NCBI GenBank assembly: GCA_900660155.1
Contig: CABFPE010000196.1
Span: forward strand, 528,462 to 592,461
Direction: 5' to 3'
DNA: 64,000 nucleotides
DNA from: Hofstenia miamia
Lineage: Eukaryota; Xenacoelomorpha; Acoela; Hofsteniidae
In this document: positions 49,984-60,469 of the stretch, in pieces
Position numbering within the stretch: position 1 is the first letter of the stretch
Layout: each line of letters opens with the position of its first letter
The notes under the pieces: generated by a model
Databases searched by the model: none
Told to the model about the DNA's origin: nothing
What the model saw: the letters and a program-made list of their open reading frames with translations, nothing else
Translations under genes and position numbers: made by a program

Positions 49984-51016
49984 TTGATTTCATTTCAAAA
50001 TAAAGAATATTATATTGTTTATGAAGTACTAGAAAATGATGTATTTTAAGTAGCATTGAGACACTAAAAGGGAGATATTTTTATTATTATTTCTATTATT
50101 AACATAGATTTGAGAAATTATTTCATTATATTTGATTGTAGTTATGGAAAACACATATAATTGCACTACTTTGTAAAACTTAAATATCAACAGAAACATT
50201 AGAGAATTCAATGAATTGAAATACAAAAGACCTTTAAAGAGAGAACTTATACTCATTCTGTGCCAACTTCTCACACCCTGCTATCAGATGATCTACTGTC
50301 TCCGCCTCTTTCTTACATAGCCTACACTTATCACTTACTTCTACTCTTCTGTCTATATGCTTCTTCACCCAGTTTGTTCTTATTGCTTGCTCCTGTGCTG
50401 CCATTATTAGTGCTTCTGTTTCTCTCTTCAGTCCTGCCTTCTTTAACCACTTATTGCTCTCTTCTCTATCACACTTTTCTGTGTTCCTCCAGTATTCTCC
50501 ATGCATTGCCTTCTGCCTATACCTTGTTTGTCTCTCTGATTCCATCCTACTTTATCATTGTTATTATTATTATTATTATTTCTATTAGTAACAAAGATTT
50601 GAAAATGTATTTCACTGTATTTGATTGTCGTTTTGGAAAACACATATAATTGCACAACTTTGGAATACTTAAATATCAACAGAAACATTAGAGAATTCAA
50701 TGAATTGAAATCCAAAGACCATCAAAGATAGATACTTAGGCATCCATTCGATGTACATGTAGAGTAGTTTGGATGCTTGGAATTGCAATTGAAAATGATC
50801 AGATCACAGCAATGAGGAGATCTAAGGCTAAGGTAAGACGTAAAAGTTTTATAATTTTAAGTACTAAGTGCTCTTTTATTTCCTATTGTTCTTCCAGTGA
50901 ACTTTGAAGTCAACAACATTTTGCATAGAAAGTTTACTAAATACATTTCATTTCAAAATAAAGAATATTATATTGTTTATGAAGTACTAGAAAATGATGT
51001 ATTTTAAGTAGCATTG
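49984..51016. repeat. nested direct repeats around a LINE fragment
   Basis: A block of about 72 bp (AAAGAATATTATATTG...AGTAGCATTG) occurs at 49984-50060 and 50943-51016. A second block of about 160 bp occurs at 50082-50240 and 50563-50728 and directly brackets the LINE piece at 50241-50545. On the minus strand each copy of the second block ends in AAT-rich repeats, as LINE 3' tails often do, so the arrangement may be two 5'-truncated insertions in tandem. Confidence 0.7.
50234..50545 (-). mobile_element. LINE C-terminal fragment with zinc-binding motif
   Basis: The frame reads LKRETEALIMAAQEQAIRTN, then VSDKCRLCKKEAETVDHLIAGC. The CxxC...HxxxxC arrangement (CRLC, DHLIAGC) after a LKxETxxLIxAAQxQAxRT block is the typical C-terminal end of many non-LTR retrotransposon ORF2 proteins, just after the reverse transcriptase. 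The frame leaves the family after KLAQNEYK, at the start of the flanking repeat. No reverse transcriptase is attached, so it is a dead fragment. Confidence 0.8.
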
Positions 51017-52334
51017 GTGAAATATTTTTTTAAATGTATGCATATTTTTTAAAAAATTTAGAACATCAGAATCATATCTTTGAGTCTGGTGATTCATAGG
51101 AAATCAGTATTTTGAAAACTGAATGATCTTTTGATTAAAATGATATGTAAGTTCAGATTCAAAACTTGGAGGAAAAAGACAATGTTAATGAAAAACATGA
51201 CTGAAGAATTTGAAAGCAATTCGTAGAATTTTAAAATTTCTTTAAAAATCGTACAAAATTGATAAAATTTTGTTAATTAATGTTTTCTTACTAAATAATG
51301 ACCTCAATCATGATCCTCTTTGGAAACAATAGTAATCATTTTCAATCAATCATTAATCCTTCAAAATCTCTTCATTCCATTACAATTGTATAATGCACTT
51401 AGCTAAACACTTTACAATAAAAATTAGAATTTGTAGTTCAGAACGAAGAATGCACTTATTTCTATACAGTTTACATGAGTATTTTTTCCTGCAGAGGTTA
51501 ATCAATTGAAGCAAATAAAAAACGAAGATGAAATGATCAGTTTTGTACCATTAATATTTTACTTTCTGTTTAATCATGGGCATTAGGCAATGTCAAGAGT
51601 TGAATTGCTTTAAACCCTAAATTTAATAATTGTCAACTAGATTGTAAACTATCGCAAAATTGAAATATCTTTTGATAATTATATTGTAAACATTTGCAAT
51701 TTGCTGCGGTTGATACGTTTCTGACTTTGGCACAGCTGGATAAATTTCTTTCCAATTTTCATCAGGTCACTCCCATTACACGCAAATAACGAATGTAAAA
51801 CTTAAAGTTTTTGTTATTATTTTCAAAGGGAAGCTGCAATGGGTGAAAATCACTGACCAAGCGTGCAGTAGTAAAATAGTTTAATAAAAATATACCAGAT
51901 CCGCTATCACATACTAAATTTTGAACCCGCAGTCTAAAATGCATATCCATAATCTACTTCACTGCAAAGTAGACCATTTGTATTTAGACAAAATCAATAA
52001 CTAATTCCAAATGATGATCAATACAAGTGTCTGAAATTTGTCAGCTAATTGAGAACAAAAACTATCTTTTTTTCTTCGACAACATCGCCGGCTAAGTGGC
52101 CACCATCTAATAATATTTTCACCCACATGTGTAGCTTTTTTAAATAATATCTATTCGTATACATACTCAAATTAAAATAATTTATCCAATAAAAAATGTT
52201 CGTCTGAATGAAGTCGATAAAATTTTTTCATTCAAATATTCTTATATCTTTAATGTTTTACAAATAAAATGCATACTTTGGATAGAAGTTTGAACCATGA
52301 ATTTGACACGCCCGGTTATGTGAAACGATTCTAC
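51017..52334. other. non-coding, possibly intron of the Cys-loop gene
   Basis: Lies 3' of the Cys-loop exon on its strand. I looked for the fourth membrane segment of the receptor and did not find it. No repeats of note. Confidence 0.4.
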
Positions 52335-52614
52335 CGGGAGTAATCCTTGATCTTGTGAAATTGAGTCGGTAATCTGAGAGCGCGAATTCCAACATAGCGA
52401 AGATTACAAAGAAGAACGAAACCCAGAGATAAATGTCAAGCGCAGTCATGTTGTTGCTGACATGTTTTGCGTTTTGAGTCTGGCTTTGTGTGGAGAGTGT
52501 TAACATTGTGAGAACAGTGGTCACCCCGAGGCTGGCTCGTGCCGGTGTTGCTCTGACATTAATCCAAAATACTGTCCAGGAAAGAACAACGATTAGAGCA
52601 GCAGGTATGTAGAC
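52335..52614 (-). CDS. exon of an anion-type Cys-loop ligand-gated channel (GlyR/GABA-A/GluCl-like)
   Basis: A minus-strand exon encoding the pore region of a pentameric ligand-gated channel. It begins inside TM1 (VYIPAALIVVLSWTVFWI), followed by the TM1-TM2 link ATPAR, TM2 (ARASLGVTTVLTMLTL), the TM2-TM3 loop, and TM3 (ALDIYLWVSFFFVIFAMLEFAL). The PAR sequence before TM2 is the signature of chloride-conducting members; cation channels have GE at this place. The exon starts after a TAG acceptor at 52615, and the frame is closed just upstream, so the border is firm. Vertebrate glycine-receptor genes also have an intron just before this YIP sequence. The donor is less certain; CCCG|GTAGAA at 52335/52334 fits, after which the frame runs to a stop at 52258. 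The ligand-binding domain and TM4 were not found in the window. The subunit type cannot be told from this piece. Confidence 0.9.
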
Positions 52615-54748
52615 CTAATTCAAAAACAACTATTAAATGTAAAAGATTTAAGCAAACCATAAAATGACTAATAATTATTCAAAGTTCTTAGATCTAGTCA
52701 CATAAATATAGACAACTTTTTGTGCTACAATAAATGAACCATGAATGACAAATTTATGAATACTTTGAATTAGTAAAATTTAGGAACTATGGTGAATATG
52801 TTAATTCTTCATAGAGCCTTGCCTGCATTTATTAAGCTTTGTTTGCCTGTTTTTTAAACTTCTAAAAAACTATATTGCATATAAGTTCAAAGAGCAAATT
52901 CGTTTGTTATACATGAAATACTGAAATACCTTTGTTATGATTTGATTAAAAATACAATTTTTTGATAGATATTTCCTATGAAAGTACTAATATACTTTAG
53001 AAATCATATAATGCTTTCATTTTATGACAGTAGGTAGACATTGAAACATATTCTATTCCAATTTCATCATTAATAAAAATTCAGTGTAAAATCTGCAAAA
53101 TTATTAATTTGGTTGTCGATGTGGGAATTTTAATCATAGCGATACTATTTTTATGTAATAATTCCATGGCATTGTATTTAATAATTAATATATTGAAGGA
53201 ATTATTTAAGCCATTTTACACAAGAAATGCAATTTTCATTACTGTTTATATCTAGTTGTCTGTAGGGACTCTTTCAATTTCCTTAAGCCGCGACATACAA
53301 TAAATAATTAAACAAAATAGAGGAATTAAGATGTTAGGATGATTAAAAACTTCAAATGAAATTGCAAGCCATACACTAGATTACGCAGTAATAGGGATAA
53401 TCATAATATATCATATTCTTATCTAATTTCACCTCCCACATATGAATCAATTCCAAATTTCCAAAAATAAGGACAATTTTGTTGTCTACACCAATTCAAT
53501 TTTTAACATAAGTTCAACATGATTATTAAGAAGCGAAAAGTTGAAGTATAAGATAAATATATATATATATATATATATAACTTGAGCGTTTATTTATCTA
53601 TTAGTGTATGAATACGGAACTGAAATTTACTAATATTCAATTTTATTCAAGATGAAACAATTTAGTACATAACTAAGGAATTGGCAATTTAAAAGGACGG
53701 AACAAAAATCAGAGAAGGTTAGCGTACTACTTAAAGTGAACAGGACAGAACAGAATAATCAAAAACTGAACGGTCCTTCCTAAAGTAGGATGTCTGGCTA
53801 CGTTTCAAAAATTTTTGTCGAACAGTTAATGAAGTTCTGAAAATTCATCATTTCGAAGACTGTTCCAAACCGCTAGATGCCTTACTGCTCCATTATGATA
53901 AGTTTCCATCTAAGGCAAACATTTTTCCTAAAGAATTATAGCAGAAGACAAAAGGGTACCTGAAAAAACTTGTTGGTAATCAGAAATGATGAAGTGTAGT
54001 AGCAGTGGTGATATTAATACATATATGGCATTCTCCAAATGCAAATATTTTGATTGCACAAGCATGTTACAATCCATTGGTCTTCTCTCTTTATATGGGG
54101 TCAAAATGACCCTGCTAATGTAATACTGTTTAGAATATGCTTATGTCATTAAGGGTAATGCTCCTAACCCAATAGGTTCACTTTTCATGGCTTCAAAAAA
54201 GAAGCACTTGCTTATGTATGCGTTGGCTGATCCTTGGAAATGTCTTCTCTCTGTAACAAGCAGTATTCAAGCCCCAATTATTAAAGCAATGAAAATTAAA
54301 TTTCTCACTCTCTCTCGATAGCTTTCCCACCATACTAGTACTTACAACTGTGTTAGCTATGCATTTATTTTAGTCATTTGCTGCAATATTTTTTTATTTA
54401 TTTCAGGTCATAATATAATATGAGATATTCGAAATCCCTATTCATAAATGCCTCAGCTAACGTTGGTTTTCTATTTTCATTTATCAGCTTCCATGAATTT
54501 CCCAAGGGATTCTCATTTTGTTCGCCCTTCCTATTAGAACGCCTGCTAATTGCTAATCAATCTTTTTCAAATGCATAATCAAAATCTGCGTCATGATGAA
54601 AATTTGTGCAAAAAATGTATTCTTGTGCCTGAAGACTATGCAAATAAAAGTTTATTTTCAAAGAGAAATCCGATTTTTGTAAAAATATTTAAATTATTTC
54701 CATAGCTAGTGTTGAGATGATGAGGCGGTCTAATGTCCATGGGAACAA
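52615..54748. other. probable intron of the Cys-loop gene; (TA)n at 53559-53580
   Basis: Upstream on the minus strand, where the ligand-binding domain exons should lie; none could be recognised. Confidence 0.4.
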
Positions 54749-54829
54749 CAACTACCCTGAAGTATTTTGTTTGCTGAAGAAAAACTATATGAGACCTGTC
54801 CAGGCGTGCCGTGCGCAAAATCAGAGTTA
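54749..54829. repeat. dispersed repeat, copy 2 (partner at 6871-6951)
   Basis: Same orientation as the copy at 6871; the best-kept block is CCAGGCGTGCCGTGCGCAAAATCAGAG versus a four-difference version there (cited in outline only). Confidence 0.55.
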
Positions 54830-55013
54830 GTATAGAATATTGTTGATTATACGTTTAAGTACATTTATTGCTGATGACTATGCTATAGAAAAATGATTGG
54901 AGGATCGTTAAATTCAATGGAGTTTTAAATATTAAAAAGCTATATGTAATATAAAATGCGGACTTTCACCAACGAGTCGACCAGTCGCATGAAGCCGTAT
55001 ACAGGAAATTCGT

Positions 55014-55236
55014 TCAGACGAAATACAATAAAATTTGCTTCCCATCAATTCCTTTAACTTGATTGAAAAGAAGCACAAAACAAATAGATGCCGTGTACAC
55101 AACAATGGCAGTAAGTAATATGAAATTTCTTTCAGTTGGAAAAACTAAAGCGTTGGAGTTGTAAATGACCATAGTTTTTAGACCAGAAAAGTCCAGCCTA
55201 TTTTCTGTTTTAAATAAAACCTGTATAAAAACAACT
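55014..55236 (-). CDS. hypothetical exon with one membrane segment
   Basis: A minus-strand frame. TTTATACAG (ending about 55237) could be a splice acceptor, after which the frame reads VLFKTENRLDFSGLKTMVIY, a hydrophobic segment (NFILLTAIVVYTASICFVLLF) and a short tail to a stop. The hydrophobic stretch is long enough to cross a membrane. No family recognised and no support beyond composition; it could be chance. Confidence 0.25.
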
Positions 55237-55250
55237 TTCAAGTCAAACAT

Positions 55251-58200
55251 ATCATGAAATTTTTTGATTAAGTGACGCAGCCCAAGCAGTCCTACACATT
55301 CAAGATCATCTAAATCAGCGACACAGTTCTAACCCCTAACAACTCTGCGTCATTGAGAGAATAAGTGCAACCATAAACCTTACATTTCATATTCATTTAT
55401 AGTCCTAATTAGATAGACCACGGCTCTAGCCCCCTAGCCCTGTTTTCAATAGCAACCTTTCGACATCAACACAGCCCAGAATGAAATTTGCCAAGAAAGA
55501 TTCAGCGGAAACATAAAGTTGTATAGGTTTACTAAAACTAAATATTTCAGTACGACTGATTACTATTGACGACCAATAAATTCTATAATGAGCTTTGTGG
55601 CATCGACAGATAATGTATACAAAAAATCTGACCCGGTACAGTCCATGAACGGACCCGGTCAAATAACCACTCTGATCATATAAATATATACAGCATTGAC
55701 ATGCTTGCTCCAGAACCTATGAAATCATGTTTACCCTGTTCGAAAAAATCTGGGAAAATTCAATGAGCGATTAAGTAAAAGCTGTGTTATAACTTTGGAT
55801 TAAGAAACTATTGTTCACTTCAACTAACTTATTTTGAAAAGAAAATACTCCTTGTTCATATTAAAATGGTATTTAGGGAGTTACTACAAAAAATATTCCT
55901 TCTGATATCAAAATGACAATTCCAACAAATACTATACAATAGCACATTTAGGATTAAAATATAAAGCAACCAGCATTTAGTGAAATGAATTTCTAAATTT
56001 TTCTAAAATTGGCGTACAATTAAAAAAAAACTAGGCCTTGAAGCGGATCGTAGAATTCCTGTTTGTTTGATAAATATGAATAACTTTGATTCATTTCCCT
56101 AAAGATATTTGGGTTAAAAAGAAGCTATATCATATTTTAACTCAATCCATTTATTGCACACCAGGATCCAATGCGAAAACAAAAATTGTGATGTAATAAA
56201 GCATTGTGATTATACTTAACCTAAGAAACCGTTTGTCTGCAATTAGAATAGGGATAGTCTTAACTACCATATTAAAGACAATTGTTCTATGAATAATTGG
56301 AGGCAGGGTTGCAACCAGGTCAGAAAATACGACCTAGTGATCCATGCAACCCGGATAAGACTCAAATGACAGTTTTTTTTAGAATTTAAGACATTGAGTT
56401 GCTTGCAGGGCTTTACTAAGAGTACACCTGCATAGACATTGACATGAAAAACTCATCACGCTGGTATTCACTGACATTCGAACGTATCACTTCCCATTAT
56501 AAAGAGAATGGTTCTAACATCTTCCATTGTTTACATTGTGAAGTAAAAACTATCGAAATACTTTTTATGAAATACTAGCAAGTCCAAATGGTCGTTTTAA
56601 AATATAACTCTCTTCCATTTGTAAATATTCATGAAATTTTATAATTTAACTCCATTCTATTTCTGGCAAAAACGGACTTAGATTTAAATCGAATTTCGAA
56701 GACTTAATATTAATTGAATATTAAGAAAATACAAAACAGGGGTTTACAAATAAACGCAATCAAATCCGAATCCAAATCTAATTTGGAGTCTAATTCGAAT
56801 CTTGGTGCAGTACAGCGGGGCATTAGACAATTCTGGTGGAATGATAAAATTTTTTAATAAAAATGATTCACTTTGTGTGAAATACATGAAACACATTTCT
56901 CATTTGAATTCTTCTATTGTAGAATATTCCAATAAAGTCGTTTTTGAATTGTAACTACTTACAACAGATGTTTTTGTTATGATGGAAGTTATTACGTAAA
57001 TCAATTTATATTCCAATATGCAAATACATTGCCTGAATATTCGGATTCTAAGTAAAACAAATGAATTCTATTACAGAAACAAATAAAAATGAACATAAAA
57101 AAATATGAAAGCAATAAAACTATCAAGCATGATATCTGTTGAGATGACTTTATTGAGATAGGCCCCTTTGTGTAATATTTTAATCATTTGCTTATATAAA
57201 TATCAGCCTGTGACTCAGTAGGCCGGAAGGCTTAAGGAAAAAATGGAAACTATGACCTGGCCGACCCACACACAAATCCCTAACCCGGTGACCCAGCTAG
57301 AAATCTGATTAGAGTTATTGAATCATTTTTAAAAACGGCAAACGGAATCTTCCATCATCACTATGTACGTGAAATATGAATGTTCTACCATTCATGAAAA
57401 AGGGCTGATCTGGTTGTAAGCAATGACACTGTTAGTTCCTAATGAATTTCAGATAACTTGAAACAAACTAGGCTGTTTTGAATGATTTAGACCACATGTT
57501 TGCAGTTCCGTATTCATGATATAAAAGCAAATTTTCGCTTTGCATTCACTTTCGCGACAATACTGTCGTATTTCCTAAAAAGTTCTGCTAACGATTATTT
57601 AATTTTATCTATGGAAATAAATTTTTGCATTCACAAAATTCGCTGTTTAAATTTATTAATGCAATGAACAAATATTGGATGATTCGTTCGCGCCTTGCAG
57701 TCAATCAAAACTAAACGATGAGTTTAATCTGATTTGTATTCTGTCTGGAAGACTGCTTTGCAAGGCAACTGTTGATGTTAATATATATTTACAGCATTAA
57801 AAATCCGTCATTTAATCAATTGACTAGCAGCTTTAGTTCATTGATTTAACTACTACTTTAGTAGAAGTGAAATAGTTTTAAATCAAGGCGTTTATTTAGC
57901 AATTTCTAAATAAGAAACAATGAAATTTCTTAATTATCCAGCATTTCTAAATAAACTCAACTTCATTTGAGGGATTATTACAAAAATTTCGGAATACTTC
58001 CACATGGACACATCATACTTCTGATAATTCAAATTAAATATTTGCAAGAATGGTATAAATTTGATTTTTAAGGTTCATTATGGAAACATTGGTTTCCACA
58101 TGAGAGTTAATGTGTTAAAATAAAACATTAAATGAAATATTTCCTTTCAATTTTAAAATATAATATCAAAAGCAAAATATTTGACAACACCTATTATATT

Positions 58201-58528
58201 TTGAGCGGCTTTTATTGTTTAAATATTTGGTTATTGTTTATTGATTAACCCTTCGCTTCTGTGACGGTTTTATGAAGGAACAATAACTTATGCCTGTTTC
58301 AAGACATTGAAGTCTATTGCGAGCGATAACATCCAAATTACTGGAAATACATGTGCTCCTTTGAACAATATCTGTTATATATATTTCGAATTCTATTTTT
58401 AGTATAAATAATAACATAATCAACTTAGAGTATATACACAATCCAAATTAATTAAGCTAAATGTTTGTTATTATAGCAGCTATGCATTGATGCGCATGCA
58501 TACATACACTCATATATATATATATATA
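55251..58528. other. intergenic or intronic DNA, no gene supported
   Basis: GC-richer patches at about 55425-55672 (ending in a CAGAGTGG terminus read on the minus strand), 56310-56360 (a near-palindrome, GGGTTGCA...TGCAACCC) and 57225-57300 look like pieces of degraded DNA transposons. No coding-like frame. Confidence 0.4.
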
Positions 58529-59345
58529 CCAGGTACGGTAAAAAAGTAACGAGATATATTGTGCGAAAAGTGTGTGCAATAGACATTTATAGTTTGCTCT
58601 TCAGCATTGCGTAGTGCTTCTGCAGTGCGAAGTGGCCATTTCAGCAGTATATGACAAGCGTACACATTTTCACACGCTCTTTTTTCTGTTTATCAAATAG
58701 CAAGTCGTTATCTCAAGCAATAAATATTTTAGTTGCTCTCTACTGTAGCAATACAAAGGCCAATGAACAACAAAAGAACTTGGAAAAATTCTAACAGTGT
58801 GGCTCTTGATTTACTCCAGGAGACCATTGAGGCTCACAAAAGTTTCAAGGGAGGAAGACTGTGTGTTGAAGATGAAGTTGGAGGTCATTGTTAAGCAAAG
58901 CACCGAGAGTGTGAAACAAAAGGAGTTGAGCGATCACTATTTGACTGTAAGACTAGTTACATGTGAATTTAATATAAGCAGCAGGAGAGTGTGGACAATC
59001 ACTAAGAGTGGAGATGATAATTTTATAATATAAGACATGTCTATTTCATCACGACAATGTCTCATCACATGATGCATTGAACATCCTGGAAATCCTTGCT
59101 AAAAATAACATTGCAGTTTTGGAAAATCGCTTTAGTTCCCTGATCGGGTTGCCAATGGTATTTTTTGTTTTCCAAGCTCAAAAAGAGCAAGATTTAAGAA
59201 CAGAAGATATAAAAAATGTCGTAACAAAGGAGTTCTGAAACATCTTTTGCGTGAAAATTTCAATGATCCCAGCAAAAGCTTCTTCATTTTTTAGACTTCT
59301 ATCAATAGCAAACTATGCAGTCTGCAAAAATTCTAAAGCGTTAAA
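58529..59345 (+). mobile_element. mariner transposon relic
   Basis: After a TA run the element starts CCAGGTACGGTAAAAAAGTAACG, resembling mariner ends. Coding remnants are in order. First comes AHKSFKGGRLCVEDEVGG (about 58830), which matches the mariner W..RF..G..SVEDD.R.GRP block. Next, DHYLTVRLVTCEFNISSRRVW (about 58938-58995) matches the second helix-turn-helix. HHDNVSSHDALNILE (about 59050) is the second catalytic aspartate block (HDN), and then IGLPMVFFVFQ stands in place of the usual SPDLAPCDFFLFP, so the third catalytic acid is gone. The catalytic region between the helix-turn-helix and HDN is deleted, and several stops and frame changes occur. The right terminus was not found. It is dead. 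Confidence 0.75.
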
Positions 59346-60273
59346 TTGCTAGCTGTAATTCTATATTTGTTTTTATTCATGATTTTAATTCTTTTTGTGA
59401 ACATTTTAAACAAAAAAAGATGAAAATGTTTATATAAATCGAGATTATTTATTCATAAATTGTTTTTCATATATATGCACACAAAGCGATTCTATGAATT
59501 ATGAACTCAACAAATTGCCTTCAAAAATAACAAAGCGCCTCTAATAAATAAATAAGTAAATAAATAAATAAATAAATATATAAATATATATATATACATA
59601 TATATATATACATATATTTATATATATATATATATAAATATTCAAATTATATTGCAGCCCATCAGTGAACTTTGAAACTTAGCATATGAGGTTATATTGA
59701 ACTGCTAAATTTCATGTTAAATTTTTATTGTTGCTCTATTATCATAATATTGTTATGACTGACATACAATTATTAGTCAACTATTTTATTGTCTCTGCAT
59801 TTGTCAGCTATGATTTATAATTAGTCAATTATTGCAATAATGTCTTACAACCAAGTTTAACTTTAGTGGTAGAAATAATATTTAATCAATTTGAGCAAAC
59901 AGCAACTAAATTCGAAATAATTTGCACACAGAGTTCATCCACAATGATGGCCTAGATCAAAAGCTGAAAGTTAGGTTTTCACAAATTAGGGAAACCCTAT
60001 TACATAAATTAGGTCTGAACTAGGATTTCCTAAAACTCCGGTCTATCCAACGCCATATCTGATACATTGATATATATATAAACTAAGAGAAGAAAATTTT
60101 TACATCCGACTAAGATCAGAACATCATAAAATAGGAGAACCAATAATAATTAAACAATCAAACAAAGATCAATTATTGAATAAACAACTAAGCATGATAT
60201 CATTGAACTTATTTAAGAGCATACAATATAAAAATATATAAAGCGTAGTTTATTGTAAATATATTTAGTTTTT
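59346..60273. other. intergenic DNA with AATA and TA microsatellites
   Basis: (AATA)n at about 59542-59575 followed by TA/TATG runs to 59640. Nothing else recognised. Confidence 0.5.
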
Positions 60274-60322
60274 TACCGATATTTTGTACTGATGATGTTT
60301 TATATAAACGAAACCGGTCTAT
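60274..60322 (+). ncRNA. hammerhead-ribozyme-like core
   Basis: CTGATGA (60289-60295) and GAAA (60310-60313) are separated by a possible stem II, GTTT-TATAT-AAAC. The ACCGAT before it and the ACCGGT that starts at the last A of GAAA could pair as stem III with one A-C mismatch. Stem I would be very short. The core motifs and spacing are seen; activity is inference. Hammerheads of this minimal kind are known in Penelope-like retroelements, but none is recognised here. Confidence 0.25.
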
Positions 60323-60354
60323 CTTTTTCATAGCGTCTATGCTAAAAATGAATT

Positions 60355-60435
60355 TATATATATATATATATATTTATTATTATTTATATTATATCGATGT
60401 AAATTCATTTATTATATAAATTATTTAAATAAAAN

Positions 60436-60467
<32 letters not shown>
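60355..60467. repeat. TA microsatellites around a single N
   Basis: TA runs at 60358-60372 and 60436-60467, with an N at 60435, so a contig join in simple sequence. Confidence 0.85.
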
Positions 60468-60469
<2 letters not shown>

